From: Cohnella sp. AR92
GTDB lineage: Bacteria > Bacillota > Bacilli > Paenibacillales > Paenibacillaceae
Length of the DNA: 64,000 nucleotides
NCBI RefSeq assembly: GCF_003990975.1
Contig: NZ_RZJR01000003.1
Coordinates: 186,001 to 250,000 of the forward strand
Direction of reading: 5' to 3'
In this document: positions 45,631 through 54,885 of the stretch, piece by piece
How the letters are laid out: every line of letters begins with the position of its first letter
Numbering within the stretch: the first letter of the stretch is position 1
Made by a program: the position numbers and the translations under genes
The notes under the pieces: generated by a model
Databases searched by the model: none
What the model saw: the letters and a program-made list of their open reading frames with translations, nothing else
Told to the model about the DNA's origin: nothing

Positions 45631-45660
45631 CGGATCCGGGGACGAATGGGCCAAGCAGGA

Positions 45661-45687
45661 ATAAACGAGTCGTCCAAGCATACACAT
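45661..45687 (+). promoter_or_regulatory. Candidate sigma-E promoter of the spoIIIA operon
   Basis: ATAA (45661-45664), a 14-bp spacer, and CATACACAT (45679-45687) match the mother-cell sigma-E pattern (ATA-type -35 and CATACAnT -10). The B. subtilis spoIIIA operon is sigma-E controlled. Confidence 0.55.
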
Positions 45688-45728
45688 GAATCAGTAATAG
45701 ACTTCGATTCGGGAAAGGAGGTCTCCCT

Positions 45729-46892
45729 ATGTCTCCCGCATGGATGGAGCTTTTTCCATCATCGCTGCGAACGATCCTTGGCAGGCTGCCGGACAGCGCG
45801 ATCGAGTCGCTCGAAGAAGTGCGAGTCCGAGAGGCGAGGCCTCTCGAGATCGCATACGGCGGACGCTTCGCATTCGTGACGCCGGAAGGCGCGATAACCG
45901 ACGACGATAAGGCAGGCTACCGGCCCGGACGAGAAGATTGCCGGGCTTTCCTGGAGAGAGTGACCGACTACTCTCTGTATGCCGTAGAGGAAGAATTGAA
46001 GCGAGGCTATGTGACGGTGGCCGGCGGTCATCGCGTCGGACTGGCCGGGCGAACGGTGCTCGACGGCGGCCGGGTGCGCCACCTGCGGGACGTGGCCGCC
46101 TTCAATGTCCGCATTGCCAGGGCAAGGATCGGCTGCGCCGCTCCGGTGCTTCCGGCTCTGCTCGATCCGCTCGCCCGCTCGATCCGGCACACGCTTCTGG
46201 TATCCGCCCCCCAGCAAGGCAAGACGACTCTGCTTCGGGATCTGGCCCGAGCGATCAGCTCGGGGGAATGGAATCATCCCTCGGCGCGAAGCTGGAGGGG
46301 GAGGAAGGTCGGCATCGTCGACGAGAGGTCGGAGATCGCCGCTTGCGAGAGCGGAGTTCCCACCTTCGATCTCGGCCCTCGAACAGACGTGCTGGACGCG
46401 TGTCCGAAGGCGGAGGGGATGATGATGCTCGTTCGCTCGATGTCCCCGGAGGTCGTCGTGGTGGACGAGATCGGCCGGCCGGAGGACGCGGACGCGCTCC
46501 GGGAGGCGCTGCATGCCGGTGTTAGGGTGCTGGCCACCGCGCACGCGTCCGATCTAGCGGATGTCTTCGAGCGCCCGGTTCTGTCGTCCTTGGCCCGAGA
46601 GGGGATGTTCGGGGCCTATATCCTCCTCTCCCGTTCGGGGAATGAGGTCCGCCATCGGGTCTTCGGAGCGAGGGAGGCGGAGGAAGAAGGGCTCCGGCGC
46701 CGGAGAGGAGCTTGGAGCATCGCGCCCCGGGACGCTCCGGCATCGGAGGCCAAGCCTCCCGCGAACGCGTTCGCGAGCGATCGGAACGAGCCGGCCGGTC
46801 CTCCCGGGGAAGCGCTGGAGCTGGCTCTCAAAGCCCGCCCTCTGCCGCTCATTCGATCCCCGGCCGACGGGGAGGGAGGGCATGGCTTATGA
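45729..46892 (+). CDS. spoIIIAA: Stage III sporulation protein AA, ATPase of the feeding tube
   Basis: A 387-residue ATPase of the SpoIIIA-SpoIIQ channel joining mother cell and forespore. The ATPase core has SAPQQGKTTL as Walker A (about 158-167), VDERSEIA, and VVVVDEIGRPED as the Walker B region. The Walker A loop has Gln-Gln where many homologs have Gly-Val-type residues. Roughly 75 C-terminal residues, rich in Ala, Pro, Glu and Arg, extend past the conserved core; the B. subtilis protein is about 307 residues. AAAGGAGG precedes the ATG. First of eight spoIIIA genes; overlaps spoIIIAB by 4 nt. Confidence 0.95.
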   Translation: MSPAWMELFPSSLRTILGRLPDSAIESLEEVRVREARPLEIAYGGRFAFVTPEGAITDDDKAGYRPGREDCRAFLERVTDYSLYAVEEELKRGYVTVAGGHRVGLAGRTVLDGGRVRHLRDVAAFNVRIARARIGCAAPVLPALLDPLARSIRHTLLVSAPQQGKTTLLRDLARAISSGEWNHPSARSWRGRKVGIVDERSEIAACESGVPTFDLGPRTDVLDACPKAEGMMMLVRSMSPEVVVVDEIGRPEDADALREALHAGVRVLATAHASDLADVFERPVLSSLAREGMFGAYILLSRSGNEVRHRVFGAREAEEEGLRRRRGAWSIAPRDAPASEAKPPANAFASDRNEPAGPPGEALELALKARPLPLIRSPADGEGGHGL

Positions 46893-47407
46893 TCAAGCTA
46901 ATCGGCGCCGCCTTGGTGCTCTTCGCCGGCACGATGATCGGCTTCCTTCAAGCCGCCAGGTTCGCCGAGCGTCCCAAGCAGATCCGCCATCTGCTGCATG
47001 CCCTGCAGCGGCTGGAGACGGAGATCGGCTACGGACAGACCCCTCTGCCGGAAGCTTTGTCTCGAGTGGCTCGGGTGCTGCCGCCGGTTCTGGCCGTGCT
47101 GTTCGAGCGTATCTCGAAGGAGCTGAGATCCGTCTCCGGCGAGACCGTGAAGGACGCTTGGGAACGGATCATGAACGAGGGATGGCCGGCGACGGCCATG
47201 AAAGCGGGCGAGAAGGAAGCGATTCTGCGCCTCGGTTCTTCGCTTGGCGGAAGCGGGAGAGACGACCAGCTCAAGCACGTTCGGCTGGCTGTGCTTCAGC
47301 TTCAAGACGAGGAAGCGGCGGCGAGGGAAGATCAAGCGAAGTACGAGAGGCTGAGCCGAAGCCTGGGAGTTCTGGGAGCGGCCCTGGTCGTCATCCTGAT
47401 GATGTAA
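46889..47407 (+). CDS. spoIIIAB: Stage III sporulation protein AB
   Basis: A 172-residue membrane-anchored component of the SpoIIIA complex, with an N-terminal helix (LIGAALVLFAGTMIGFLQA), helical cytoplasmic body and C-terminal helix (LGVLGAALVVILMM). Length matches the Bacillus protein (171). The start is ATG at 46889, overlapping the spoIIIAA stop (ATGA); the upstream in-frame extension from 46712 lies within spoIIIAA and is rejected. Confidence 0.95.
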   Translation: MIKLIGAALVLFAGTMIGFLQAARFAERPKQIRHLLHALQRLETEIGYGQTPLPEALSRVARVLPPVLAVLFERISKELRSVSGETVKDAWERIMNEGWPATAMKAGEKEAILRLGSSLGGSGRDDQLKHVRLAVLQLQDEEAAAREDQAKYERLSRSLGVLGAALVVILMM

Positions 47408-47423
47408 GTAGGGGGCCGATTCA

Positions 47424-47627
47424 ATGGGTATTGACGTCAGCACGATATTCCAAATCGCCGGAATCGGCATCATCATCGCCATGATTCATACCGTCCTCAA
47501 ACAGATGGGCAAGGAAGATATGGCGCATTGGGTCACCGTCATCGGCTTCGTCGTGGTGCTGTTCATGGTCGTGCGGCTGCTCAATGAATTGTTCCAGGAG
47601 ATCAAGTCGATCTTCCTGTTCCAGTAG
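47424..47627 (+). CDS. spoIIIAC: Stage III sporulation protein AC
   Basis: A 67-residue protein with two membrane helices (IFQIAGIGIIIAMIHTVL, WVTVIGFVVVLFMVVRLL), matching SpoIIIAC size. Part of the channel membrane platform. AGGGGGC lies upstream of the ATG. Confidence 0.95.
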   Translation: MGIDVSTIFQIAGIGIIIAMIHTVLKQMGKEDMAHWVTVIGFVVVLFMVVRLLNELFQEIKSIFLFQ

Positions 47628-47642
47628 CGACGAACAGGGCGG

Positions 47643-48041
47643 GTGAACGCAGTGGAGATTCTGCAGATCGTTGGCATCGGGCTGCTCGCGACCATCCTTA
47701 TTCTCGTCATACGGGAACAGAAGCCGATGTTCGCCCTGCTTCTGTCCGCTTTCGTCGGGATCGGGATCTTCCTGGCGATGATCGGCAAGATCAGCAGCGT
47801 CGTAACCGTATTGGAGCAGCTTGCGGACCGCTCCGGCATTCCGTCCGTCTACCTGAAGACGATGCTCAAGATCATCGGAATCGCCTACATCGCGGAGTTC
47901 GGAGCCCAGATCATTCGCGACGCGGGAATGGAGAGCGTGGCTTCCAGGGTTGAATTCGCGGGCAAGATGCTCATTCTCGTCATGGCGGTGCCGATCATCA
48001 GCGTCATTATCGAAACGGTGCTCAATCTGCTGCCCGCCTAA
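47643..48041 (+). CDS. spoIIIAD: Stage III sporulation protein AD
   Basis: A 132-residue membrane protein of the SpoIIIAC/AD family with four helices; KIIGIAYIAEFGAQIIRDAG and LILVMAVPIISVIIETVL are strongly conserved. The start is GTG at 47643 (MNAVEILQIVG); a GTG three codons later is a possible alternative. Confidence 0.95.
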   Translation: MNAVEILQIVGIGLLATILILVIREQKPMFALLLSAFVGIGIFLAMIGKISSVVTVLEQLADRSGIPSVYLKTMLKIIGIAYIAEFGAQIIRDAGMESVASRVEFAGKMLILVMAVPIISVIIETVLNLLPA

Positions 48042-48070
48042 ACGCAACGCCCCGAAGGGAGAGAAGTCTC

Positions 48071-49345
48071 GTGCCGCCTATCCTCGCCGCGAACCGCCGG
48101 CCGGGCTTTCTGTCCCTGGTATTTTTCCTATCCGTGCTGATTCTGGTCTGGCTGGCTCCGTCCGCTCCTGCGAGCGCCGCGGGTTCGCCGGCAGCGGCTC
48201 CCTCTTCGCAGCAAGACGCGGACGCGGGACAAGCGGGAGAGGCGGGCGGACTGGCATCGGAGCTGGCCAAGCAGCAGGCGGGAGAGGTGGACTTCAGCCA
48301 GATCGAGCAATATTGGAAGCAGCTGAGCAACGACTACGGCGGCTATTTCCCGGACGGGAAAGTGCCGGATTTGAAGGATCTGATGTTCCCGGACGGCAAA
48401 GGCTTCAGTACCGAGCAGATCCTGATGGGCCTGGTTAAGTTCTTCCTTCACGAGCTTCTCTACAGCGGCAAGCTGATCGTGACGATCGTCATGTTGGCCG
48501 TCTTCACGATGATCCTGGAGACGATGCAGAACGCGTTCGAACGCAACGCGGTCAGCAAGGTCGCTTATGCGATCGCTTATCTGGTGCTTCTCATCATCGC
48601 GGTGAACAGCTTCCGGACGGCGACGCAATACGCCGCGGACGCGATCGGCAACATGGTTCAATTCATGCTGGCCACCGTGCCTCTGCTGCTTACGCTTCTG
48701 GCAAGCACGGGCAGCTACACGACGGTCGCGGTGCTTCACCCGCTCATCGTGTTCATGATCCATACGGTCGGCACCTTGATTCACCTGTTCGTGTTCCCGC
48801 TGCTCTTCTTCTCGGCGGTCCTGCATCTGGTCAGCACGATCAGCGATCGGTACAAAGTCACGCAGCTGGCGAATTTGCTTCGAACGGCCGGCGTCGGGTT
48901 CCTCGGGGTGCTGCTCACCTTGTTCCTGGGAGTACTGTCCATACAAGGGGCGACGGGAGCCGTCGCCGACGGGATCGCGATCAAGACGACGAAGTTCGTG
49001 ACCTCCAACTTCGTGCCGGTCGTCGGCAAGATGTTCTCGGACGCCGCGGACACGGTGCTCTCGGCGAGCATGCTCGTCAAGAACGCCGTCGGATTGGCGG
49101 GCGTCGTCATCCTGCTCTTCCTATGCGCCTTCCCGGCCATCAAGATCCTTACGCTCGCGCTCATCTACAACCTGTCCGCCGCCGTGCTTCAGCCTCTTGG
49201 AGATACGCCGATCGTGCAGAGCCTGCAGATCATCGGGAAGACCCTCGTCTTCGTGTTCGCCGCCCTGGCCGCGGTAAGCCTCATGTTCTTCCTGGCCGTC
49301 ACGATCATACTGACCGCAGGCAACGCTTCCATCATGATGCGTTAG
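48071..49345 (+). CDS. spoIIIAE: Stage III sporulation protein AE
   Basis: A 424-residue polytopic membrane protein of the channel. A signal-like N-terminal helix (FLSLVFFLSVLILVWLA) and an Ala/Gln-rich periplasmic-side segment precede about seven helices (LIVTIVMLAVFTMILETMQ through VFAALAAVSLMFFLAVTIIL). Start is GTG at 48071 behind AAGGGAG. Gap to spoIIIAD 29 nt. Confidence 0.94.
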   Translation: MPPILAANRRPGFLSLVFFLSVLILVWLAPSAPASAAGSPAAAPSSQQDADAGQAGEAGGLASELAKQQAGEVDFSQIEQYWKQLSNDYGGYFPDGKVPDLKDLMFPDGKGFSTEQILMGLVKFFLHELLYSGKLIVTIVMLAVFTMILETMQNAFERNAVSKVAYAIAYLVLLIIAVNSFRTATQYAADAIGNMVQFMLATVPLLLTLLASTGSYTTVAVLHPLIVFMIHTVGTLIHLFVFPLLFFSAVLHLVSTISDRYKVTQLANLLRTAGVGFLGVLLTLFLGVLSIQGATGAVADGIAIKTTKFVTSNFVPVVGKMFSDAADTVLSASMLVKNAVGLAGVVILLFLCAFPAIKILTLALIYNLSAAVLQPLGDTPIVQSLQIIGKTLVFVFAALAAVSLMFFLAVTIILTAGNASIMMR

Positions 49346-49366
49346 CGAAGGGAGGAAGCGAACGGG

Positions 49367-50080
49367 ATGATGACCGCCTTATCCGAATGGTTGAAGCAGG
49401 TAATCGCCGTCGTGCTGCTGGCCTCGCTGGTCGATCTGCTGCTCCCGAACAAGACGATGCAGCGATATGTCCGATTGATCGCAGGCCTGTTCATCCTTCT
49501 AACGCTGATAGGTCCCATGCTGTCTTGGGTCAAGTCCGACTTCGGCACGAAGCTCGCGGACAGCATCGAATCGATCGATTTGCGCCCGGGCGCCTCCGAC
49601 CTGGAGCTTGCCCAGATCGAGGAGAACGCTTCGAAGCTGCGGATGTCGCGGGAGGAGCAGGCGGCCAGTCTCGCCTCCGCCCAATTGGCGGCGCAGATTC
49701 GCCAGACGGTCGAGACGGAAGGGAAAGCGGACGTTAGGGACGTTCGGGTGAAGGCGACGCCCGACGGGAAAGGCGGGCTGCAGGTGGAGTCCGTCGCCAT
49801 CGTTCTGGCCGAGCCGTCCGCCGCCGGCTCCGAACAAGACGGCTCGGCCGGCGCGGCGAATCCGATCCGGGAGGTTGCCCCCGTTATCATCGATCTGGGA
49901 GAGATCGGCAGGGGCGAAGGGACGGACGAAGACCGGCCGGTTCAAGCGGAGGCGGAGACCGAGGAGACCGAGGAGGCCAAGCGGTTCAAAGAGCAGGTAG
50001 CCGCGCTCGTGTCCGCCAGGTACGGCATGGGGACGGATCGGATAAGCATCATGGTCGACGGTGCCGCGACCAAATCCTGA
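49367..50080 (+). CDS. spoIIIAF: Stage III sporulation protein AF
   Basis: A 237-residue protein with two N-terminal helices (LKQVIAVVLLASLVDLLL, YVRLIAGLFILLTLIGPML) and a soluble domain with an acidic linker (EAETEETEEAKRF). AGGGAGGA precedes; ATG codons at 49367 and 49370 are both possible. Longer than the Bacillus homolog (about 206), mostly by the linker. Confidence 0.92.
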   Translation: MMTALSEWLKQVIAVVLLASLVDLLLPNKTMQRYVRLIAGLFILLTLIGPMLSWVKSDFGTKLADSIESIDLRPGASDLELAQIEENASKLRMSREEQAASLASAQLAAQIRQTVETEGKADVRDVRVKATPDGKGGLQVESVAIVLAEPSAAGSEQDGSAGAANPIREVAPVIIDLGEIGRGEGTDEDRPVQAEAETEETEEAKRFKEQVAALVSARYGMGTDRISIMVDGAATKS

Positions 50081-50098
50081 AGCAGGGAGGCGAGAGGA

Positions 50099-50752
50099 AT
50101 GGCGAAGTGGCTGCAGCAGTTGGAATCGTTCATCGGGGGAGGCCCGGGCGGGCCGAAGCGAATCAAGGCATTCCGCTGGCTCGTCCTTATCGGCCTGCTG
50201 GGCGCAGCCTTGCTGCTCGTCGCCTCCTTCCTCAACGTGAAGACGATCGATCCGGCGAAGGACCCCGGACTGTCGCCGCCGAACGACGGAGAAGGCCAAC
50301 CCATGCAGCAGGAGACGTTCCTGAACAGCGAGGATAACGCCAAGGATCCTTTTCTCGATATCGAGCAGTCGCTGGAGAACCGCATCAAAGGAATGCTTGA
50401 GAATATCGTCGGAGTGGGCACGGTCGACGTTCTCATCACCATCGATTCGACCGAGGAGACGATCGTGCAGCTTAACGAGGAGTATCAGCAGCAGATCACC
50501 AACGAGGAAGACAAGAACGGGGCTACGCGTCATATCACGCAGATCAACAAGAAGGGACAGGTCGTCCTGTATGAGGTATCCGGCGGTCAAGCGCCAATCG
50601 TGGTCAAGAAAGTGAATCCGAAAATAAGAGGCGTGCTGATCGTCGCGAAGGGCGCGGAGAATGCGACCGTCCACCGAATCGTCGCCGAAGCCGTAGCCAG
50701 AGGGCTGGACGTTCCGATCCACCGGATCTCGGTCGTCCCCCGCAAGCAATAG
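50099..50752 (+). CDS. spoIIIAG: Stage III sporulation protein AG
   Basis: A 217-residue ring-forming channel protein: one helix (WLVLIGLLGAALLLVASFL), a disordered linker, and the ring-building domain (MLENIVGVGTVDVLITIDS, IRGVLIVAKGAENATVH). Related in fold to secretion ring proteins. GGGAGGCGAGAGG precedes the ATG. Confidence 0.94.
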   Translation: MAKWLQQLESFIGGGPGGPKRIKAFRWLVLIGLLGAALLLVASFLNVKTIDPAKDPGLSPPNDGEGQPMQQETFLNSEDNAKDPFLDIEQSLENRIKGMLENIVGVGTVDVLITIDSTEETIVQLNEEYQQQITNEEDKNGATRHITQINKKGQVVLYEVSGGQAPIVVKKVNPKIRGVLIVAKGAENATVHRIVAEAVARGLDVPIHRISVVPRKQ

Positions 50753-50787
50753 AGAACGACCGATAACGAAATGGGAGGCTATGAAGG

Positions 50788-51552
50788 ATGAATAACAGAA
50801 GACAAACGATCTGGCTGGTGTCCATGCTGAGCTTGATGGTGATTCTGTCGGCGTACTACTTGTTTACCGAAGATCCGAACCCGGCCGGGCAGCCGGTCCA
50901 TCAAGAGGCGCAGACGGACGGGCTGGGCACGGATAACCAGACCGGCGTGCAGATCACCCAGATCGACGCCGCTTCCGGTTCCGGCGCGACGGATAAAGGA
51001 ACGAACGGCAAAGGGACGACGGACCCGGCTGCGAAGGATCCGGCCGCGACCAACCAGGCAGCGACGGACGAGGAAGACACGATCGTCGGAACGGACGGGA
51101 AGGATACGTCCGCGACCGCTAATCCGGCCGACGGCAGCGGGAAGTCCGGGAAGTCCGACGAGGAAGTGATGAACAGCATGTCTTCCTCCCTTACGGGCCG
51201 CGAATACTTCGACGACCTTCAGCTTAAGAGAATGGAAGCCTACTCCAAGGAAGAAGAGCGCCTTAACGCGATTCTCGCGGATACGTCGAACAGCACCGCT
51301 GAAGAAGCTTCGTCCGCAGCCGAGCAATTGACTCGCCTGGACGCGATCGAAGAGAAGATTTCGAGCCTGGAAGACAAGTTGACCGCCAGCTACGAGAATG
51401 CGGTCGTCGAAGAAGAGAACAGCAATTACAAGGTCGTCGTCCAAGCCGACAAGCTGGACAAAGCGCAAGCCGTCTCGATCCTCGATCTGGCGGCCAAGGA
51501 GCTTGGCGTGACGCCGAGCCAGCTGACGGTGCAATACATTCCTAATCCCTAA
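50788..51552 (+). CDS. spoIIIAH: Stage III sporulation protein AH
   Basis: A 254-residue partner of forespore SpoIIQ: an N-terminal helix (TIWLVSMLSLMVILSAYYLF), a Thr/Asp/Ala-rich linker of about 100 residues (NGKGTTDPAAKDPAATNQ), and a C-terminal YscJ/FliF-like domain. GGGAGG precedes the ATG. The long low-complexity linker is more extended than in Bacillus (about 218 residues in total). Confidence 0.94.
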   Translation: MNNRRQTIWLVSMLSLMVILSAYYLFTEDPNPAGQPVHQEAQTDGLGTDNQTGVQITQIDAASGSGATDKGTNGKGTTDPAAKDPAATNQAATDEEDTIVGTDGKDTSATANPADGSGKSGKSDEEVMNSMSSSLTGREYFDDLQLKRMEAYSKEEERLNAILADTSNSTAEEASSAAEQLTRLDAIEEKISSLEDKLTASYENAVVEEENSNYKVVVQADKLDKAQAVSILDLAAKELGVTPSQLTVQYIPNP

Positions 51553-51566
51553 GATGGAACCTCGAT

Positions 51567-51590
51567 GAGCTCGGCTATTGGCCGGGCTCT
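51567..51590 (+). terminator. Terminator after spoIIIAH
   Basis: GAGCTCGGC pairs with GCCGGGCTC (one G-T pair), then CTTTCCATTTC; the T tract is interrupted. Confidence 0.55.
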
Positions 51591-51608
51591 TTCCATTTCA
51601 TTCGATTA

Positions 51609-51617
51609 TGATATAAT
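51609..51617 (+). promoter_or_regulatory. Extended -10 promoter of accB-accC
   Basis: TGATATAAT is a perfect extended -10; the -35 is not evident. Start expected near 51624. Confidence 0.65.
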
Positions 51618-51618
51618 A

Positions 51619-51634
51619 GTTCCGTTATCGGAAC
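51619..51634. promoter_or_regulatory. Palindrome over the acc transcription start
   Basis: GTTCCG-TTAT-CGGAAC is a perfect 6-bp inverted repeat placed on the expected start of accB-accC. It could be an operator or an RNA hairpin; it does not match the FapR site I know. Confidence 0.4.
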
Positions 51635-51686
51635 GTTAATAGATGCCGAAGACGGGGAACCCCCGAAACCAAGGAGTGTCCGAACA

Positions 51687-52175
51687 ATGTTTAAGTTAAG
51701 CGAGATTAAAGAATTGATTAAATTAGTGGATCAAACTTCCGTTCACGAACTCGAGATCGAGAACGAAGGAGCGCGCCTTGCGATTCGCAAGCCGGGCAAG
51801 ACGGAAGTCCTAAACGTCCAAACATCGCCAGTCGCGCATACATATGTGCAAGCGCCTGCTCAAGCGGTTCCAGCCGCGCCGGCCGCTCCGGCCGCCGAGA
51901 CGGAAGCGAAGAGCGAATCGAACAGCCGCGCCGGCTTGCATTCGATCGTATCCCCGATGGTAGGCACGTTCTACCGTTCTCCTTCGCCGGATGCGCCTGC
52001 GTTCGTCAACACGGGCGACCGCGTGAACGAGAAGACCGTCGTCTGCATTCTGGAAGCCATGAAGCTGATGAATCCTCTCGAAGCGGAAGTCAAAGGCGAG
52101 ATCGTCGAGATTCTAGCCGAGAACGGCCAATTGGTTGAATTCGGCCAGCCGTTGTTCCTCGTTAAACCGGAATAA
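51687..52175 (+). CDS. accB: Acetyl-CoA carboxylase biotin carboxyl carrier protein
   Basis: A 162-residue BCCP carrying biotin for fatty-acid synthesis. N-terminal dimer region, a Pro/Ala-rich linker (about 50-78) and the biotinyl domain with EAMKLMN, whose Lys is biotinylated. AAGGAG precedes the ATG. Co-transcribed with accC. Confidence 0.97.
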   Translation: MFKLSEIKELIKLVDQTSVHELEIENEGARLAIRKPGKTEVLNVQTSPVAHTYVQAPAQAVPAAPAAPAAETEAKSESNSRAGLHSIVSPMVGTFYRSPSPDAPAFVNTGDRVNEKTVVCILEAMKLMNPLEAEVKGEIVEILAENGQLVEFGQPLFLVKPE

Positions 52176-52233
52176 TAGCCATTCGTAGAAGGCCTTTGAA
52201 CGCGCCGGTTCCAACAAAGGAGGATTTCTGGTC

Positions 52234-53601
52234 TTGAAAATTCAAAAAATCTTGGTGGCTAATCGCGGGGAGATCGCGGTTCGCATCATTCGCGCCTGCC
52301 GCGAACTGGGAATTACGACGGTTGCGGTTTATTCCGAAGCCGACCGCGAATCCTTGCATGTCCGCATGGCCGATGAATCGTACTGCATCGGTCCAACCGC
52401 CTCCAAAGACAGCTATCTCAATCTGACGAATATCATGAGCGTTGCCACTCTGACGGAGTGCGACGCCATTCACCCCGGATACGGCTTCTTGTCCGAGAAC
52501 GCCGACTTCGCGGACATCTGCGAGAGCTGCAACATCACCTTCATCGGACCGTCCGCGGACGCGATCTCCCGCATGGGCGACAAGTCCGTCGCCAAGCAGA
52601 CGATGAAGGAAGCCGACGTTCCGGTCATTCCGGGCTCGGACGGCTTGATCGAAGACATCGACGAGGCGGTCCGCATCGCCCGCGAGATCGGTTATCCCGT
52701 CATCATCAAGGCGACGGCGGGCGGCGGCGGCCGGGGGATCCGGCTAGCCGACGACGAGGAGATGCTCGTTCGCGAGATCTCGACGGCGCAGCAGGAAGCG
52801 GAGAAGGCGTTCGGCAACGCCGGCGTCTATCTTGAGAAGTATCTGACGGGCATGAAGCACGTCGAGATCCAGATCATCGCCGACAAGCACGGCAACGTCT
52901 GCCACCTCGGCGAGCGCGACTGCTCGGTGCAGCGCCGCCGCCAGAAGCTGGTCGAAGAAGCGCCTTGCCCGGTCATGACCCCGGCGCTTCGCGAGCGCAT
53001 GGGCCAAGCGGCGGTGCGCGCGGCCAAGGCGGTCGATTATTCCGGCGCGGGAACGATCGAATTCCTGCTCGGACCGGACGGTCAATTCTACTTCATGGAG
53101 ATGAACACTCGGATCCAGGTCGAGCATCCGGTCACCGAGATGATCACGAACGTCGATCTGATCAAAGAGATGATCTCCGTCGCCGAAGGCAACCCGTTGT
53201 CCTTCACGCAGGAGCAGGTGAAGTTCCAAGGCGCCGCGATCGAGTTCCGCATCAACGCGGAGGATCCGGACCGCAACTTCATGCCTTCTCCGGGCAGGAT
53301 CGGCTTCTATCTGCCTCCGGGCGGGCCGGGAGTGCGCGTGGACAGCGGCGCTTATCCGCAGTACATGATCTCGCCGCACTACGATTCCATGGTGGCGAAG
53401 CTGATCGTGTGGGCGCCAACCCGCGAGGAAGCGATCGCCCGCGGACGACGCGCCCTGAGCGAATTCGTGATCGAAGGAGTCAAGACGACGATCCCGTTCC
53501 ACCTGAAGCTGCTGGAGCATCCGATTTTCCATAAAGGGACGTTCGATATCAAGTTCCTGGAAGAGTACGATATTCATGCTCCTATCGCAGAAGAAGAATA
53601 A
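52234..53601 (+). CDS. accC: Acetyl-CoA carboxylase biotin carboxylase subunit
   Basis: A 455-residue ATP-grasp enzyme that carboxylates BCCP-biotin. [19 protein letters not shown], the glycine-rich ATP loop [13 protein letters not shown] and [13 protein letters not shown] are diagnostic. Start is TTG at 52234 with AAAGGAGG upstream; 58 nt after accB. Confidence 0.97.
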   Translation: MKIQKILVANRGEIAVRIIRACRELGITTVAVYSEADRESLHVRMADESYCIGPTASKDSYLNLTNIMSVATLTECDAIHPGYGFLSENADFADICESCNITFIGPSADAISRMGDKSVAKQTMKEADVPVIPGSDGLIEDIDEAVRIAREIGYPVIIKATAGGGGRGIRLADDEEMLVREISTAQQEAEKAFGNAGVYLEKYLTGMKHVEIQIIADKHGNVCHLGERDCSVQRRRQKLVEEAPCPVMTPALRERMGQAAVRAAKAVDYSGAGTIEFLLGPDGQFYFMEMNTRIQVEHPVTEMITNVDLIKEMISVAEGNPLSFTQEQVKFQGAAIEFRINAEDPDRNFMPSPGRIGFYLPPGGPGVRVDSGAYPQYMISPHYDSMVAKLIVWAPTREEAIARGRRALSEFVIEGVKTTIPFHLKLLEHPIFHKGTFDIKFLEEYDIHAPIAEEE

Positions 53602-53617
53602 GCAAGTCCGAAGGAGT

Positions 53618-53646
53618 TTGTCATAAATCTTCGGCAATGCTATAGT
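53618..53646 (+). promoter_or_regulatory. Promoter of the Asp23-type gene
   Basis: TTGTCA (53618-53623), 17-bp spacer ending TGC, TATAGT (53641-53646): a strong sigma-A promoter with an extended -10. Confidence 0.8.
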
Positions 53647-53709
53647 ATGAATTAGAATCACGATGCCGCATTGGAGCGGCATGATGGAATCAAGGAGGTG
53701 GATTGAAGA

Positions 53710-54117
53710 ATGGAAACATTGGTGCCGGATTACGAAAGGACCGAGATGGGAACCATTCAGATCGCTCCGGAAGTCATTGAGGTTATTGCGGGCTTGGCGA
53801 CCGTCGAGGTTGATGGAGTAGCGGGAATGAGCGGGGGCATCTCCTCCGGGATCGCCGAGCTGCTCGGACGCAAGAATCTGTCCAAAGGCGTAAAGGTAGA
53901 GGTCGGCCAGCGCGAAGCCGCTGTCGACGTTAACATCGTCGTGGAATACGGCAGACGAATCCCAGAGGTCGCTTCGGAGATTCAACGCAGCGTGAAGCGC
54001 TCGATCGAAGTCATGACCGGCCTAAACGTCGTCGAAGTGAACGTACATATCCATGACGTTCAGTTCAAAGCCGCCGAGAAGATAGAAGAAGATGAGACGC
54101 ATGCGCGTGTCCGATAA
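53710..54117 (+). CDS. Asp23/Gls24 family envelope stress protein (YqhY)
   Basis: A 135-residue Asp23-family protein (APEVIEVIAGLATVEVDGVAGM, VNIVVEYGRRIPEVASEIQ). In B. subtilis YqhY follows accBC and is linked to acetyl-CoA carboxylase balance; here it has its own promoter and is paired downstream with AmaP, an Asp23 membrane anchor in staphylococci. AAGGAGGTG lies about 10 nt upstream of the ATG. Confidence 0.92.
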   Translation: METLVPDYERTEMGTIQIAPEVIEVIAGLATVEVDGVAGMSGGISSGIAELLGRKNLSKGVKVEVGQREAAVDVNIVVEYGRRIPEVASEIQRSVKRSIEVMTGLNVVEVNVHIHDVQFKAAEKIEEDETHARVR

Positions 54118-54173
54118 CGCATCCGCTTAAAGGCATGGCCAAGGCGGACGTACCATTCGGCTTGCGAATGCCG

Positions 54174-54222
54174 GCGCGTGACGGCCGATTCCTCGCGAGG
54201 GTCGGCTGTTAGGCGCTTTTTC
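54174..54222 (+). terminator. Terminator after the Asp23-type gene
   Basis: GCGCGTGACGGCCGA pairs, with G-T pairs and one mismatch, with the sequence ending TCGGCTGTTAGGCGC, followed by five T. Confidence 0.7.
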
Positions 54223-54303
54223 TCCATCATTCGGGGTTAATAGGCTTAACGCCTATGCTAGAGACAGGAGCTCAAGGCAGGTCAGGACTGGAGGAGACTC
54301 AAG

Positions 54304-54867
54304 TTGATCAAAGTAGTGGATAGGCTGCTCTTATTCGTGTACAGCCTGGCGATCGGAATCGCATCCGTATTCGCGATCATCATGGCTGCCGGAGGCTTCG
54401 ACGCCGGCTGGCTTAAAGACGTCGTGGATGATATCGTCGGCGAGAACGGCGCTATTCAAGTGACGGTTATCGTGGCGGCCATCCTGGTTCTTCTCTTTAG
54501 CCTTAGATTCTTTATCTTGTCCTTCAAGCGTTCCGGGGGACATGCTCCTTCCATCAATCAGCGCACGGAGCATGGCGATATCCGCATCTCGGTCGACACG
54601 GTCGAGAATTTGGCTCTTAAGGCGGCTTCCCGCACGCGCGGGGTCAAGGACCTGAAAGCCCGCGTCCGAGCGGCCGACTCCGGCTTGCAAATCATGATTC
54701 GGGCGTTCGTCGACGGAGACACGCCGATTCCGGCGCTGTCGGAGGAGATGCAGAAGACGGTTTCCGAGCTCGTCCAGGAGACGACGGGGATTCCTGTCGC
54801 GGAGGTATCCGTCTACATAGCGAATGTGACGCAGGCACCGACCACGTACAAGAGCCGCGTGGAATAA
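54304..54867 (+). CDS. amaP: Alkaline shock response membrane anchor AmaP
   Basis: A 187-residue protein with two N-terminal helices (LLLFVYSLAIGIASVFAIIM, VTVIVAAILVLLFSLRFF) and a C-terminal Asp23-like domain (ISVDTVENLALKAASRTRG). It would tether Asp23-type proteins to the membrane. TTG start at 54304 behind GGAGGAG. Next to a DUF2273 gene, the usual partner. Confidence 0.9.
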   Translation: MIKVVDRLLLFVYSLAIGIASVFAIIMAAGGFDAGWLKDVVDDIVGENGAIQVTVIVAAILVLLFSLRFFILSFKRSGGHAPSINQRTEHGDIRISVDTVENLALKAASRTRGVKDLKARVRAADSGLQIMIRAFVDGDTPIPALSEEMQKTVSELVQETTGIPVAEVSVYIANVTQAPTTYKSRVE

Positions 54868-54885
54868 AGGGAGGGGACGCCACCC

